A stretch of DNA of 64,000 nucleotides from Rhabdophis nuchalis (lineage: Eukaryota; Chordata; Lepidosauria; Squamata; Natricidae). The notes under the pieces were generated by a model, which did not search any database, was not told where the DNA came from, and saw nothing but the letters and a program-made list of their open reading frames with translations. Numbering within the stretch: the stretch's first letter is position 1; every line of letters begins with the position of its first letter. The stretch spans positions 218,493,462 through 218,557,461 of the forward strand of contig CM077644.1 of NCBI GenBank assembly GCA_039707465.1, in the 5' to 3' direction. Below, piece after piece: positions 55,052 to 64,000 of the stretch. The position numbers and the translations under genes were made by a program.

Positions 55052-57630
55052 TCTGGGCGAGAGGATGGGGGGGTGGGCCGGTCACCGGCCAGAAGCCCAA
55101 GGAGCGGCTTGTGGTCAGTGAAAACGGTGAACGAGCGGCCGTACAGGTACTCGTGAAACCTTTTGATCCCGGAGACTACAGCCAGAGCCTCCTTATCGAT
55201 CTGGCTGTAGTTCCGCTCCGCTGGAGTCAGCGTCCGGGAGTAAAAGGCAATGGGGGCCTCCGAGCCATCGGGCAGGACATGGCTCAGGACCGCCCCCAGG
55301 CCAAAAGGGGAGGCGTCCGCAGCTAACGTCAGGGGCCGGCTGGCAGAATACTGGACCAGCATGGCCTGTGACATCAGCAGCTCTTTGACAGCTGCGAACG
55401 CATGCGCCTCGCGGCTGCCCCAGCACCAAGCCGCCGAGCGATCGAGCAATCGATGCAGCGGCTCGGCTAGTGACGCCTTATGAGGTATGAAGGGCGTGTA
55501 AAAATTAAGCAGGCCGAGGAATGCCTGCAGTTCCGTCTTGGAGCTTGGCACGGGGGCCTTGTGGATAGCCTCGACCTTGGCTGGTGTGGGGTGGATGCCC
55601 TGGGCATCGATGATGAAACCCAGGAACTCCACTCGCGGCACAGCAAATTTACATTTGCTGAGCTTCAATTTAAGGCCCGCGCCCCTGAAAAGACGGAGGA
55701 CCTTCCGGAGTACCTCGGTGAGGTCTGACAGGCTGGAAGCAGCTATCAGGACGTCGTCGAAGTACGGTACGACGCCCGGGAGCCCGTGGAGCAACCGCTC
55801 CATTAGACTCTGGAAGATCCCCGGGGCAACGGAAACGCCGAATTGGAGGCGGCGACAGCGAAAAGCTCCTCGGTGAGTGACGATGGTCTGAGCGTCAGCC
55901 GCATCGTCATCCACCGGCAACTGCTGGTAGGCCTGAGCCATATCCAGCTTCGCGAAGATGCAGCCCTGCCCCAAGGAATGGAGCAGGTGCTGCACCACGG
56001 GAACTGGGTATGGGTTCGCCTGAAGCCCGCGGTTGATCGTCGACTTATAGTCGGCGCAGATGCGTATGGACCCATCGGGCTTGATGGGGACCACTATGGG
56101 GGTCTCCCATATCGCCTGGTCGACGGGCTCCAGTATGCCCTGCGCCACGAGACGATCGAGCTCCGCGTCAACCCGTGGCTTCAGAGCGAACGGCAGCCTG
56201 CGGGCCTTGAGCCGAATCGGGGCAACCTGAGGGTCAAGGTTGAGGGAAACCGGGGTGCCACGGTAGGAGCCCAGAGAGCCATCGAACACGTCCCTGAACT
56301 CGGCGAGGACAGCCTCCACGGGCGAGGCGGTGGGCACCCGGTTGACCCGCTGGATGGATAGGCCCAGGGCGGGGAACCAGTCTAGGCCGATGAGCGCGGA
56401 AAGGGTCCGCTCGACGACCAGGATGGACAGGGGGCCGGAGAAACGGCCGTAGTCGACGCGGACCCGGTGCTGGCCCATTACGGCAATGGGGTTGCCCTGG
56501 TAGTCCCGGAGCACAACGTCCGGGCGAGAGAGGTCCTCGGGTTTAAGACCAGGGCAGAGGGCCCTCAGGTGCCGCCAGGAGATGAGGGACCGGGACGACC
56601 CCGAGTCAACCTCCATGGACAGGGGGTGGCCCTCAAGGGTCAGGGAGGTCGAAATGTGCCTACGGTTGCCAACGTCGATGGGGATGGTGTCCCGGGCATC
56701 CGTCGTGGCGTAGCAGGCTGCTTCGGGAGCCTGGCGGCGGCCCGGGGAACATCTGCCATAAGTCGGAGCCGAAGCCGGGGCGTCCGCTGTAGGGCGAGGA
56801 GCCGCTTGGGCCGTTTGGTGGGAGAGGTCTGCGCGGCAAGCACGGGCGATGTGGCCCCATCTGTTGCACCGACGACAGATGGTTTCCTTGAAGGGACACA
56901 CGCTCCTGGCATGGGCGCCCCGGCACCCGGTGCAGGTAGCGGACCCCTGGCGGGGGTTATTCAGTCTGGGGGCGCCTCGGCCGGAGGCTTGGAGGCGTGC
57001 CACACTGTCAAAGGAAGGGCCGTCATCGAATGGCTCTAGGGGGGCCAGCTCGTTGACGAGGCAGGCCCTTGGAGACTGAAGCTGCGGGGCCTGCTGGCCG
57101 AGGTAGAGGTCAGACGTGGCGTCCGCCAGCTCCGCGGCCCTGGCGTCCTCAATGGCCTGCTCCAGGGTGACATCCGAGCGGGCCAGGAGCCGGCGGCGGA
57201 GCTTGACATCCCGCAGCCCGGTGATGAGCTGCTCGAGCAGAGACTTATCCAGAAACGGGGCCGGGAAGTCACAGAGGAGAGCGGCGGCGCATAGTGACTG
57301 GAGAAAGTCCACGACGGACTGAGTGGGCTGCTGCCGGCATTGACGAAACGCGCAGCGGCGGGAGATTTTCGAAGGTGCCGGAGCGAAGTGGGCCTTGAGG
57401 CGGGCCTGTAGGACCCCCCAGTCCAAGTCCTGCACCGCGGCCGGGGCGGCAACGTTTCGCGCCACGGCGAAGACGGTACGGCCGCCGCAGCCGAGGAAAA
57501 GTCCGAGGCGCCGGGCGGGGGTGATATCCCCGTGAACATCGGTGAGGAGGAAGCACTCGAACCGAGAGAGAAAAGCTTCCCAGGACTCAGCCGATGGGTC
57601 GTACGTAGCGAATGGCGGAAGGGTAGCCAT
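55048..57630 (-). CDS. gag-pol: Ty3/Gypsy gag-protease-RT-RNase H polyprotein
   Basis: 860 codons from ATG 57630. Gag occupies about 1-230. Zinc knuckles follow: C233, C236, H240, C245 and C252, C255, H260, C265. The aspartic protease active site Asp-Ser-Gly is at 342-344 with LRDYQG at 394 or nearby. RT spans about 490-680: DYKSTINRGLQANPYPVP, LDMAQAYQQLPV (catalytic Asp 583), and the YFDD loop at 623-626. RNase H begins about 765 with D772 (AADASPFGLGA), E814 (DKEALAVV) and D839 (TDHKPL). The frame leaves register at a homopolymer and stops at 55048 right before the RNase H end, which is in the next frame. Everything upstream is undamaged. It is 146 nt downstream of the 5' LTR. Confidence 0.95.
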   Translation of the reverse strand: MATLPPFATYDPSAESWEAFLSRFECFLLTDVHGDITPARRLGLFLGCGGRTVFAVARNVAAPAAVQDLDWGVLQARLKAHFAPAPSKISRRCAFRQCRQQPTQSVVDFLQSLCAAALLCDFPAPFLDKSLLEQLITGLRDVKLRRRLLARSDVTLEQAIEDARAAELADATSDLYLGQQAPQLQSPRACLVNELAPLEPFDDGPSFDSVARLQASGRGAPRLNNPRQGSATCTGCRGAHARSVCPFKETICRRCNRWGHIARACRADLSHQTAQAAPRPTADAPASAPTYGRCSPGRRQAPEAACYATTDARDTIPIDVGNRRHISTSLTLEGHPLSMEVDSGSSRSLISWRHLRALCPGLKPEDLSRPDVVLRDYQGNPIAVMGQHRVRVDYGRFSGPLSILVVERTLSALIGLDWFPALGLSIQRVNRVPTASPVEAVLAEFRDVFDGSLGSYRGTPVSLNLDPQVAPIRLKARRLPFALKPRVDAELDRLVAQGILEPVDQAIWETPIVVPIKPDGSIRICADYKSTINRGLQANPYPVPVVQHLLHSLGQGCIFAKLDMAQAYQQLPVDDDAADAQTIVTHRGAFRCRRLQFGVSVAPGIFQSLMERLLHGLPGVVPYFDDVLIAASSLSDLTEVLRKVLRLFRGAGLKLKLSKCKFAVPRVEFLGFIIDAQGIHPTPAKVEAIHKAPVPSSKTELQAFLGLLNFYTPFIPHKASLAEPLHRLLDRSAAWCWGSREAHAFAAVKELLMSQAMLVQYSASRPLTLAADASPFGLGAVLSHVLPDGSEAPIAFYSRTLTPAERNYSQIDKEALAVVSGIKRFHEYLYGRSFTVFTDHKPLLGLLAGDRPTPPSSRPE

Positions 57631-57758
57631 GAGGGCGAACGGAGAAGCGAGCCCAGAGCATGAGGAGAATTTGAGGAAATTTCTCCGGAGCGGAGGCTGA
57701 AATGTCTCTTCGTTCCCGCAGGGAGAAGAGGAACGGTTAGGAGGATCGGCGCCGGGCT

Positions 57759-57776
57759 CCCAGTCCTCGTCGCCAG
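57759..57776 (-). promoter_or_regulatory. Primer-binding site of the complete Gypsy element
   Basis: Minus strand CTGGCGACGAGGACTGGG next to the 5' LTR, one base different from that of the first Gypsy element. The tRNA is not assigned. Confidence 0.78.
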
Positions 57777-58032
57777 TGTTAAGTGGTCAAGAATGGTCCA
57801 GAACCCGGCAGATCCAACGGCTCTTTATTCAACAGGATAACAGAAGAACAGTAACTGTAAGTACACGGAGAACAAAAAGCACGCGCCTTCGCTCTGACAG
57901 CTCTTTTATGTAGAGCTGTCAGAACGCCGGCCAATCGGCGCGTCTCCCGCTTCGGCTGCAGCCAGTCGCATCTTAACCAATCAGACGCGACTGGCTGTTG
58001 CCAGGGAATTCAAGCGGGTGTCATATGCAACA
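57777..58032 (-). mobile_element. 5' LTR of the complete Gypsy element
   Basis: 256 bp. It differs from the other LTR at four sites, each A here and G there on the plus strand. It carries the promoter and AATAAAG signal. Confidence 0.95.
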
Positions 58033-58037
58033 GGAGT

Positions 58038-59013
58038 ATTTTAGCCAATCATGGGGAAAGTATTTTCTTACCTAGGAAACTGCAGCAAAGCTCTACCGTC
58101 CTGCTTTACAAGTGAGTCTAGAATAGAGTTATTGTCTCAACTTCTCAGCAGGCACAGCAAGGATTTTCTCCTACTTGTACAACACCCTGGCAGTTCCCAA
58201 AATAAATAAATAAAACAAAAACTAACATAAGCAGGAAGGAGATAAAAGGGAATGTGACAAAAAAAATTTATGGAAAGCAAATGTATACAAAAAGTGACCA
58301 ACTTTTTTCAGTACAGAGACAATGATAACATACAACAACTTCACTCTAATTTTGTAAATATTACCAATACCTAAAACCTTTAAAATATTAATAACTAATA
58401 TTTTAAGAATCTGTATTCATATATTCATAGTGTAAGATAATGTATAGAAACCTATTCACTATAAATAAATTATAGCCATATACTTGAGAATCCATCCTAT
58501 TTCTTTAGTCACGTCAAATCTAATCCTCAAATCCCAAAGTCAGAACTTGATTTTTCTCCTTATCCTATAGAAATAGAAAAATGAATGAAAATTGTTCAAC
58601 ATAACCCAATGTAATGACAGGTTCTAGAGGATGGGGCTCACCACTGCATCCTTAAGAAATGGTAGAAACAGCCCTCTCTCTCAAAAAAAGAATATACAGT
58701 TGTCAGAACCCAGTCATATGTTGGTTACCATAAACTAGGTTGCCAGAGGCACATACAGAATAAAGATGGAGAATTACTGATCCTTGCTACCATGAGTTAA
58801 GCTGTAATAGTAATGCTGACTCATGTTCAATCAGGTTCATTTACTGCAGTACCAGAAAACTCCAGGATCAGCAAGATCCGATCTATCATATTATCACTGT
58901 CATCCATCAGGCCCTCACTGATCCAGGTCAGGTCGATGACTGTCGGAGAGGCTTGACCTCCATCCTCTGGGAATGTCATGGCTGACCCAACCATAGAATA
59001 CATACAACCTCAG
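58038..59013. other. Unassigned intergenic DNA
   Basis: Nothing recognised. Confidence 0.45.
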
Positions 59014-59396
59014 CAGAAGTGGTATTCAGTTGGTTCGGACCAGTTCACATAAACCAGTAGTGGAAATTTTAACCGGTTCAGAGAACTGGCATTGCCACCT
59101 CTGGCTGGCTCCTCCCCACTCTACCCCTTCCAGGAGTTACCCTATGTCCCATTTTGGCTCCTAGGTAAGTGCAGGAAGGCTTCCTAGGCCCAAAATAGGG
59201 CGCCAGAAAAAAACTTCATGCAGTATTAAAAAGAAGAATAGAAAAGGGAGCTGCTGTGTATTGTTTAACAGACTGCTAAATTGGCAAAATGGACTGCTAA
59301 ATTTGCCACCCCCACTGAATCACATGACAACCTGGCCATGCCCACCAAGCCACACCCACAGAACTTGTAATAAAAAATTTTTGAATCCCACCACTG
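59014..59396. mobile_element. hAT-like non-autonomous element
   Basis: Ends CAGAAGTGGTATTCAGTTGG and TTGAATCCCACCACTG. The interior has AACCGGTTCAGAGAACTGGC and CCATGCCCACCAAGCCACACCC. No target duplication was found. It shares end text with 41736 and interior text with 42657 and 18057. Confidence 0.68.
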
Positions 59397-59454
59397 ATCA
59401 GGTAAGGAAATTGTTATGAAGCAGGAAGGCAAATATAATAGCAAGAGTCCCAAC

Positions 59455-59669
59455 CAGTGGTGGGTTTCTACTGGTTCAGAACAATTCGGCCAAGTAGATA
59501 GTAACTTGGCCGGCCACGCCCCTGAACTGGTTCTATCAGTGATGCCATAGGCATCACCATCTTGTTTTTTTCCTACTGTGCATGCATGCATAGTGCTCAT
59601 CATGCGAGCACAAACCCGAAGCATGTCCCTGAGCAAACCAACAGCAGAAGAAGCAGGAACCCACCCCTG
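59455..59669. mobile_element. hAT-type non-autonomous element
   Basis: 215 bp, ends CAGTGGTGGGTTTCTAC and GCAGGAACCCACCCCTG. Target duplication GTCCCAAC (59447-59454) versus GCCCCAAC (59670-59677). Same family as 5304-5497. Confidence 0.9.
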
Positions 59670-59677
59670 GCCCCAAC

Positions 59678-60689
59678 TGATCTGACGAACAGGGTCTTGT
59701 ATCCAATTATCTGTGAGGCAGTGCCTCTGAATGCCACCAATAAAGCTCAGATAAACCTAACCACTCCTTTGCCCCTGATCTGGTTACTTGATTGGTACTA
59801 ATGTATAGCTAGATATTAAAATTATAATAAATATACAGTAATAGGAATTTTCTGCTCTGGGAGCCATTTTGAATGTCTAGTTTTAAAAAAAAAAAGGTTT
59901 TATGTTCAGTAAGACACAATGATTGAGTTCAAGGTGATTGAACTTTGGTGAAAAACAAGCACTGGCAAATGATGACCTTTCCCCACACTGCAATTTGTGT
60001 CCACATCTGTTGTAGTCTATTTTATTGTAGTCACTAAGCAATTTTTAGAAAGCAAATAAACATCTCAAATAATAGAGAGAAATCAGGGATTCCATTCTCC
60101 ATCTAACAAAAGTTAACCCACTATGTAGACTTATCACTTTCCATTAAGAACTTGGGGACAATTGAGGAAATGCATACTTTTAGTTATTAAAAGTTCAACC
60201 AACAGTTCAAAAGGAAATAAATTTTCAGCCTTTACTGTCAGGTAAATCCATTCACAAAGTGCATTCCTCTGGCATGCCAATGTTCAATGTTCAATGACCT
60301 TATATAATATTTCTCTGAATGAAAATATTTCACTCAAAAAATGAATACTCTTTTTTATTAGTCATATGTTTGCAGTTGATTGTTCACAAAAGTAGGGTGC
60401 AATTACTGATTCTCTAGGTGCATAGCATTACAGCCACCCTTTGTACAGCAACATAGCTACTGAGAATTGTGTTGACATTCTAAGAATCTCCTACACAGCT
60501 CTACCATCTAGAGTTTTCTGGATAAATTGCTCAGCAAATTAACTGACTACAGACTTCTTTGAAGCTCCTTAAAATGGATTGTTAACACTTATTGGTTTAT
60601 ATAGAGATTTAAGACTTTTTTTTCCTCTGGGAATAAATGAACATTAGTTCAACAACCACTAGAGAGAACACTTTTGTCATTGTGCTACC
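59678..60689. other. Unassigned intergenic DNA
   Basis: About 1 kb; nothing recognised. Confidence 0.45.
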
Positions 60690-61095
60690 ATCACCAGGGT
60701 ACATGATGGTGGCTGCCTAAGGTAATTCTAAACTTGTGACAGGTTTAGTGACCGCTTGAAGTTATGACAAATCTCCTTGAGGGTATTTATGATCCGGATT
60801 TGAAGATCTGATGTCCTGGCGTCTCCTGCACAACTGCACTGTGGGTGCTTAACAATCAGTCTACATTTATGTTCATTTGCAGTATCACACAATCAGATGA
60901 CTTTGTTTTGCCAACACCCAGCATGTCTGGGTTTTGGCAAAATCCTCGATAACAAACCATTGGTTTGCTTAATGACTAACACAAAAAAGTTCATAAAATC
61001 GAGTCAGTCATATGGTTGATTTCATTTACAAATGTCATGAGTTACAACCATGATGGGCAGGCTCCATTACAGTCGTAATTTGAGAATTATCTGTA
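60690..61095. mobile_element. Worn MITE related to the element at 35597
   Basis: GGTAATTCTAAACTTGTGAC at the left and GTAATTTGAGAATTATCTGTAC at the right are inverted relics, with TTTGCTTAATGACTAAC inside. Boundaries are approximate. Confidence 0.45.
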
Positions 61096-61514
61096 CAAGC
61101 AAGTTATGAACAGATCTACTCTCCAAATCTGGACATTCCATATCCTGAGTTGACTGTTCCCATTCTTTCACCTGGGAAAGATCTGTATTCTATGTTCTAT
61201 AATTAAGTTGTTATCATTGCATATCAAATTCTGTTATGTTCTCATTTGCCTTAATATATACATGTTAACTGCAGCATTCAAAATTCTCTAATAAAAATCT
61301 TCATTTATTATTTATTCCAGGCTACCATGTAATCTGATAGTGTATACAAGAATGAATACAACCTTAGAAAAGGAATATGAAGAAATAAAATTAGAACCAT
61401 GTTGCTCTATGCAAATAGTTCTATCGATTGTGAATTAATTATTGATTGTTATGATAACTTTTTGGGTTGTCGCATGATTGGTCCCAGTGAGTGCACATTA
61501 TTCTTACAAGGGTA

Positions 61515-61757
61515 GTAGAAAATGAATAGCAATAGCACTTAGACTTAAATACCGCTTCAGAGTACTTTATAGCGCTTTCTGAATAGTTTGTATGGTACGT
61601 ATCTTGCCCCCAATAATCTGGGGTCTCATTTTACCAATCTTGGAAGAATGGAAGGCTTAGTCAATCTTGAGCTGGTCAGAATCAAACTCCTGGCAGTGGG
61701 CAGTGAATTAGTCTGTAATACTACATTCTAGCCACTGTGCCATCATAGCTCTCATGA
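61515..61757 (-). mobile_element. tRNA-derived SINE, third type
   Basis: Minus strand: ATGGCACAGTGGCTAGAATG (A box), GGAGTTTGATTCTGACC (B box), then CTTCCATTCTTCCAAGATTGG and GGTAAAATGAGACCCCAGATTATTGGGGG, ending AAGTCTAAGTGCTATTGCTATT. Known as a common squamate SINE body; the family name is not recalled with certainty. Confidence 0.68.
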
Positions 61758-61859
61758 ATACATGAACAAGTCTTCAAATGAAGTACCTTTCTCCTGTGTA
61801 TTTATATTTTATGAGTTTCTTCTGTTACAAATTAGTTGAGTTTATGGGTTTTTAACTCT

Positions 61860-61968
61860 TTTTCTTTAAATAATTCCTTTTATATTCTTATTTATTGCAC
61901 TATAAACAGCCCAGAGTCACTTTCAATGGCAAGATGGATAGCATATAAATGTAATAAATAAATAAATG
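61860..61968 (+). mobile_element. LINE 3' tail, decayed
   Basis: CCCAGAGTCACTTTCAATGGC then AAGATGGATAGCATATAAATGTAATAAATAAAT resembles a CR1/L2-type 3' end, too short to assign. Confidence 0.45.
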
Positions 61969-62686
61969 ATGCACTTATTTTTTAATTAATTTGTTTAGAT
62001 TTAATTCTGAAAAAATATGAAACATTCCATGTGTATATGCATATCTGAAAAAAACATATTTTTATTATGGCCTCTGAATTTAAGTCTGATCAAATTAGTT
62101 AAAAAATAATAATCTAAACAGTCTTCTCAAACTGGGTACCTTCCAGAAATGTTTGACGGCAGCTTCCATAATTCCTCAATTCCAGTGACTAAGGAAGATG
62201 GGCTTTGTAGTCATCTTTAGTATTGTGGAGGATGACATGTTCAGGAAGGGTGAACTGGGGAGCCTGACTTTCAAAGATGTATATAACTTTTTTAATTCTG
62301 CAGTGCATTAAACTAATTTGTGGCACTAATTCCTAGCATGCTAGGTTACTACATAAATTATATAAAAATAAAAACAGCTGCGTCATGCAGTTTTTAATCG
62401 GTAATTGTAATCCTAAAGCTGCTGCCTGTTAGCAGATGCTGAAATTGGTGGATACTTTATGGTTTTTATGTTGGTTTTATTATTTAATTGATCTTATTGT
62501 AAACCACCTGGTTCCTTTTGGGGCATTTGGAACTTAAAGGTAACATAAATAAATAAGACAAAACTATCTGTCTCTTTCAGAATTCCATTTTTAGTTGTAG
62601 CCAGACTGGTGCACATGGAAAAACCATTTAGCAACTCCTGTTGTCTTCCAGCAACTAATATTCAGACATGCATTGCTGCTTTGTAT
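61969..62686. other. Unassigned intergenic DNA
   Basis: Contains a worn foldback-hAT-like stretch at about 62125-62260 and another LINE-tail-like end at 62500-62560. No gene. Confidence 0.4.
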
Positions 62687-63112
62687 ATTTATTTTATTTT
62701 ATTTATTTTATTAAATTTATACCCCGCCCTTCTCCTTGTTAGGACCCAGGGCGGCGCACAGGCATTATATAAAACTATAAATACAATATACATCAATCAA
62801 TTAAAAATATATTAAATTAATTCACCCGTGCTAAAACCCATTATTAAAACCGTAACCAAATTATAATTTATATTTAAAAGTCAGATGCGGGGGGCTATCC
62901 TAGGCCGGCTTGTTGGAATAAGTACGTCTTAAGACGTTGGCGGAAGAGGCGGAGGTCCGAGGTAGTGCGAAGGTCGGGGGGTAGGTCGTTCCAGAGGGCC
63001 GGGCCCGCCACAGAGAAGGCTCTTCCCCTGGGTGTCGCCAGCCGGCATTGCCCAGCCGACGGCACCCAGAGTAGGCCCGCTCTGTGGGAGCGGACTGGAC
63101 GAAGGGATGTAT
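62687..63112 (-). mobile_element. CR1/L3-like LINE 3' end
   Basis: Minus strand: ORF2 end (ERAYSGCRRLGNAGWRHPGE-type text, 63110-62900), 3' UTR and terminal hairpin about 62724-62756 (inner stem TCCT/AGGA, loop AACA), then the tail. 5'-truncated. Confidence 0.85.
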
Positions 63113-63604
63113 ATGCCTCAGGTTATGTTCTGAAAGCACATGATGCTGCAATCATAATTAAAACCTGAACATATTGCCTAGGAAACTTGGATGTGCTACT
63201 ATGAAAATTCTGTGGATAATATCTATCCTATAAATAAATAAATAAATATTTTGTTATTCTTTCCAATATGCATTGACAGGCCTAGTATCTATTAATTTAG
63301 ATAACCTCCTATTAATTTAAGATGACAGAAGTTAAATTTGAGGTGGAACTGTGTACTTGGGTGGGGGATGAAAACCATGTCTCTGTGCATATGTGTGTGT
63401 AAGTGTGTGTGTGTGTGTATCTGCACGCACATGTATTTTAATTTGACTGTGTTTGACATGTTTGACTTCACTTCTTGTGAGATGGGTAGTCAGATAAATA
63501 AATCTGAGAGCAAATTCCACTCCCTTCTAGCACTGATGATGTTACCTAGTTTGATAATGAGACTTCTGCCAGGAATCAAATTCAGAGAGTACCAAGGACT
63601 CCAC
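63113..63604. other. Unassigned intergenic DNA
   Basis: Short (AAAT)n at 63231-63248 and (TG)n near 63398-63418; otherwise nothing recognised. Confidence 0.45.
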
Positions 63605-63607
63605 TAA

Positions 63608-63952
63608 AAAAGGTTCCCCTCACACATATGTGCCAGTTGTTCCTGACTCTAGGGGGCGGGTGTCATCTCCGTTTCAAAGCCGAAGAGCCAGCGCTGTCCG
63701 AAGACGTCTCCAGGGTCATGTGATCAGCATGACTAGACACCGAAGGCACACGGAATGCTGTTACTTTCCCGCCAAAGGTGGTTCCTATTTTTCCTACTTG
63801 CATTTTTACGTGCTTTCAAACTGCTAGTTGGCAGAAGCTGGGACAAGCAACGGGAGCGCACTCTGTTACATGGCGCTAGGGATTCGAACCACCAAACTGC
63901 TGACCTTTCAATTGACAAGATCAGCATCTTAGCCACGGAGCCACCGTATCCC
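63608..63952 (-). mobile_element. ACA/Sauria-type SINE, nearly full length
   Basis: Minus strand: head ACGGTGGCTCCGTGGCTAAG and GTTCGAATCCCTAGCGCC, body with GGAGACGTCTTCGGACAGCG, and tail GAGGGGAACCTTTTT. It lacks the final TTACC repeats. Confidence 0.9.
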
Positions 63953-64000
63953 GAGCTCCACTATAAAAAAAAATACCTACACAGTTTTTGCAGCATAAAT

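Larger units (their letters stand above)
53026..58032 (-). mobile_element. Complete Ty3/Gypsy LTR retrotransposon
   Basis: 5007 bp on the minus strand between GGAGT direct repeats (53021-53025 and 58033-58037). Order in the sense of transcription: 5' LTR, primer site, gag-protease-RT-RNase H frame, integrase frame, polypurine tract, 3' LTR. No envelope gene. LTRs differ at only 4 of 256 positions. One length change separates the two frames. Confidence 0.97.

Noticed and set aside
53407..57556. Many 60-190 codon frames on both strands within the complete Gypsy element
   Set aside because: They are shadows of the two large minus-strand frames.
59014..59396. An 8-bp target duplicate for this hAT-like element
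   Set aside because: Flanks AACCTCAG and ATCAGGTA do not match in register.

Overview
The window is a stretch of vertebrate nuclear DNA with no recognisable host gene, almost certainly from a squamate and probably from a snake. The repeats point that way: tRNA-headed SINEs of the ACA/Sauria type, a CR1/L3-like LINE family with 3' ends running into (ATAAA)n, (CTAT)n or (TTA)n tracts, a classical CR1, a relic of a BovB/RTE LINE, an L1, Ty3/Gypsy LTR elements, many hAT-type non-autonomous DNA transposons and very long microsatellites. Every long open frame seen belongs to a mobile element.

Layout. 1-1611: 5' end of a Ty3/Gypsy element on the minus strand, running off the left edge, with gag and protease open. 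1.9-5.5 kb: two minus-strand CR1 3' fragments, a pair of inverted repeat arms and a hAT element. 5.6-13.6 kb: microsatellites, a candidate LTR, foldback hAT elements, CR1 tails and a Helitron-like element. 13.9-15.1 kb: CR1 reverse-transcriptase fragment. 15.4-26.2 kb: sparse repeats (hAT elements, two Sauria SINEs) in otherwise unassigned AT-rich DNA. 26.2-30.2 kb: a CR1 copy that keeps its 5' leader and most of ORF2 but lost its 3' end, set in a hAT copy. 30.2-34.6 kb: reverse-transcriptase and BovB relics, two CR1 tails and a solo LTR. 35.6-37.0 kb: a nest of three elements. 38.4-40.7 kb: a classical CR1 split by an L1 insertion that carries 5'UTR, intact ORF1 and 3'UTR but no ORF2. 41-43.5 kb: hAT elements with giant microsatellites. 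45.9-48.8 kb: a second long CR1 copy. 50.95-51.49 kb: a solo LTR. 53.0-58.0 kb: a complete minus-strand Ty3/Gypsy element with two LTRs, primer site, polypurine tract and 5-bp target duplication. The rest is ordinary repeat-bearing intergenic DNA.

The genes act only for the elements themselves: gag packages RNA, protease/RT/RNase H/integrase copy and insert the Gypsy elements; CR1 ORF2 (APE endonuclease plus RT) copied the CR1 family and is broken in every copy here; L1 ORF1 is an RNA-binding chaperone. The features most worth a second look are the ORF1-only L1 insertion with a 17-bp target duplication, a two-tier 3' hairpin of the CR1 family whose stems co-vary between copies, a TATA-containing inverted repeat shared by two otherwise different Gypsy LTRs, a perfect 130-bp palindromic hAT element, and a consistent central-TA target preference across eleven hAT insertions.
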